A DNA stretch of 31,703 nucleotides. It comes from Bipolaris cookei. Its lineage: Eukaryota; Ascomycota; Dothideomycetes; Pleosporales; Pleosporaceae. The stretch covers positions 1 through 31,703 of the forward strand of contig NRSV01000100.1 in the NCBI GenBank assembly GCA_002286855.1, written 5' to 3'. Positions 31,609-31,703 of this stretch are shown one piece after another. The notes under the pieces are model-generated. The model did not search any database, was not told the DNA's origin, and was given only the letters and a program-made list of their open reading frames with translations. A program made the translations under genes and the position numbers. Numbering within the stretch: the first letter of the stretch is position 1; each line of letters begins with the position of its first letter.

Positions 31609-31703
31609 GCCTCACCAGCGCGTCGACTTCGCAACGTTATCACAGCTATTCAGTATAGTATATTAAAAATCCTAATAAGCCAATTTACTCCTCAGATCTA
31701 TCA

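Overview
The window is fungal nuclear DNA. Genes are split by short introns (about 60-135 bp) with GT-AG or, once, GC-AG borders. The metabolic enzymes are multidomain fungal types, and the spaces between genes hold decayed DNA transposons of the pogo/Fot class and LTR-like fragments. Protein style and repeat content fit a filamentous ascomycete, most likely a dothideomycete (Pleosporales, e.g. an Alternaria- or Bipolaris-like genome). That placement is inference.

Six large genes form part of a secondary-metabolite cluster that resembles the sphinganine-analogue mycotoxin clusters (fumonisin of Fusarium, AAL toxin of Alternaria). In order they are: an ABCC transporter (7103-2044, minus, FUM19-like); a cytochrome P450 (7441-9293, plus, FUM15-like), transcribed divergently from it; an iron-alcohol-dehydrogenase-family reductase (13481-12219, minus, FUM7-like); a two-domain carrier/condensation protein (16621-14697, minus, FUM14-like); a highly reducing polyketide synthase with KS-AT-DH-MT-ER-KR-ACP (17447-25861, plus, FUM1-like), divergent from it; and a P450-reductase fusion of the CYP505 type (27469-31172, plus, FUM6-like). 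I resolved exon borders for all of them. Every spliced reading frame is open and has a length close to what I recall for the Fusarium counterparts (1574, 597, 420, 550, 2625 and 1120 aa).

The six fall into three functional pairs. The PKS and CYP505 would build and hydroxylate the reduced, methylated polyketide chain. The FUM14-like and FUM7-like proteins would make and attach a tricarboxylic (tricarballylic-type) ester. The transporter and the stand-alone P450 would handle export or self-protection. The window lacks the pyridoxal-phosphate oxoamine synthase (FUM8 type) needed to release and aminate the chain, the 3-ketoreductase (FUM13), the acyl-CoA synthetase (FUM10), the small hydroxylases and the regulator. 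They may lie outside the window or be absent. The final product is therefore not fixed by this sequence.

Mobile DNA frames and interrupts the cluster. Two pogo-like transposase 3' ends lie tail to tail at 1-1805. Two further truncated transposase copies and an LTR-like repeat sit at 9852-11634. The same LTR-like repeat returns in inverted orientation at 26838-26672, next to a 47-bp-arm hairpin. A tRNA-like Pol III unit lies upstream of the reductase gene. The right edge carries 17-bp-period direct repeats that look like another transposon end.
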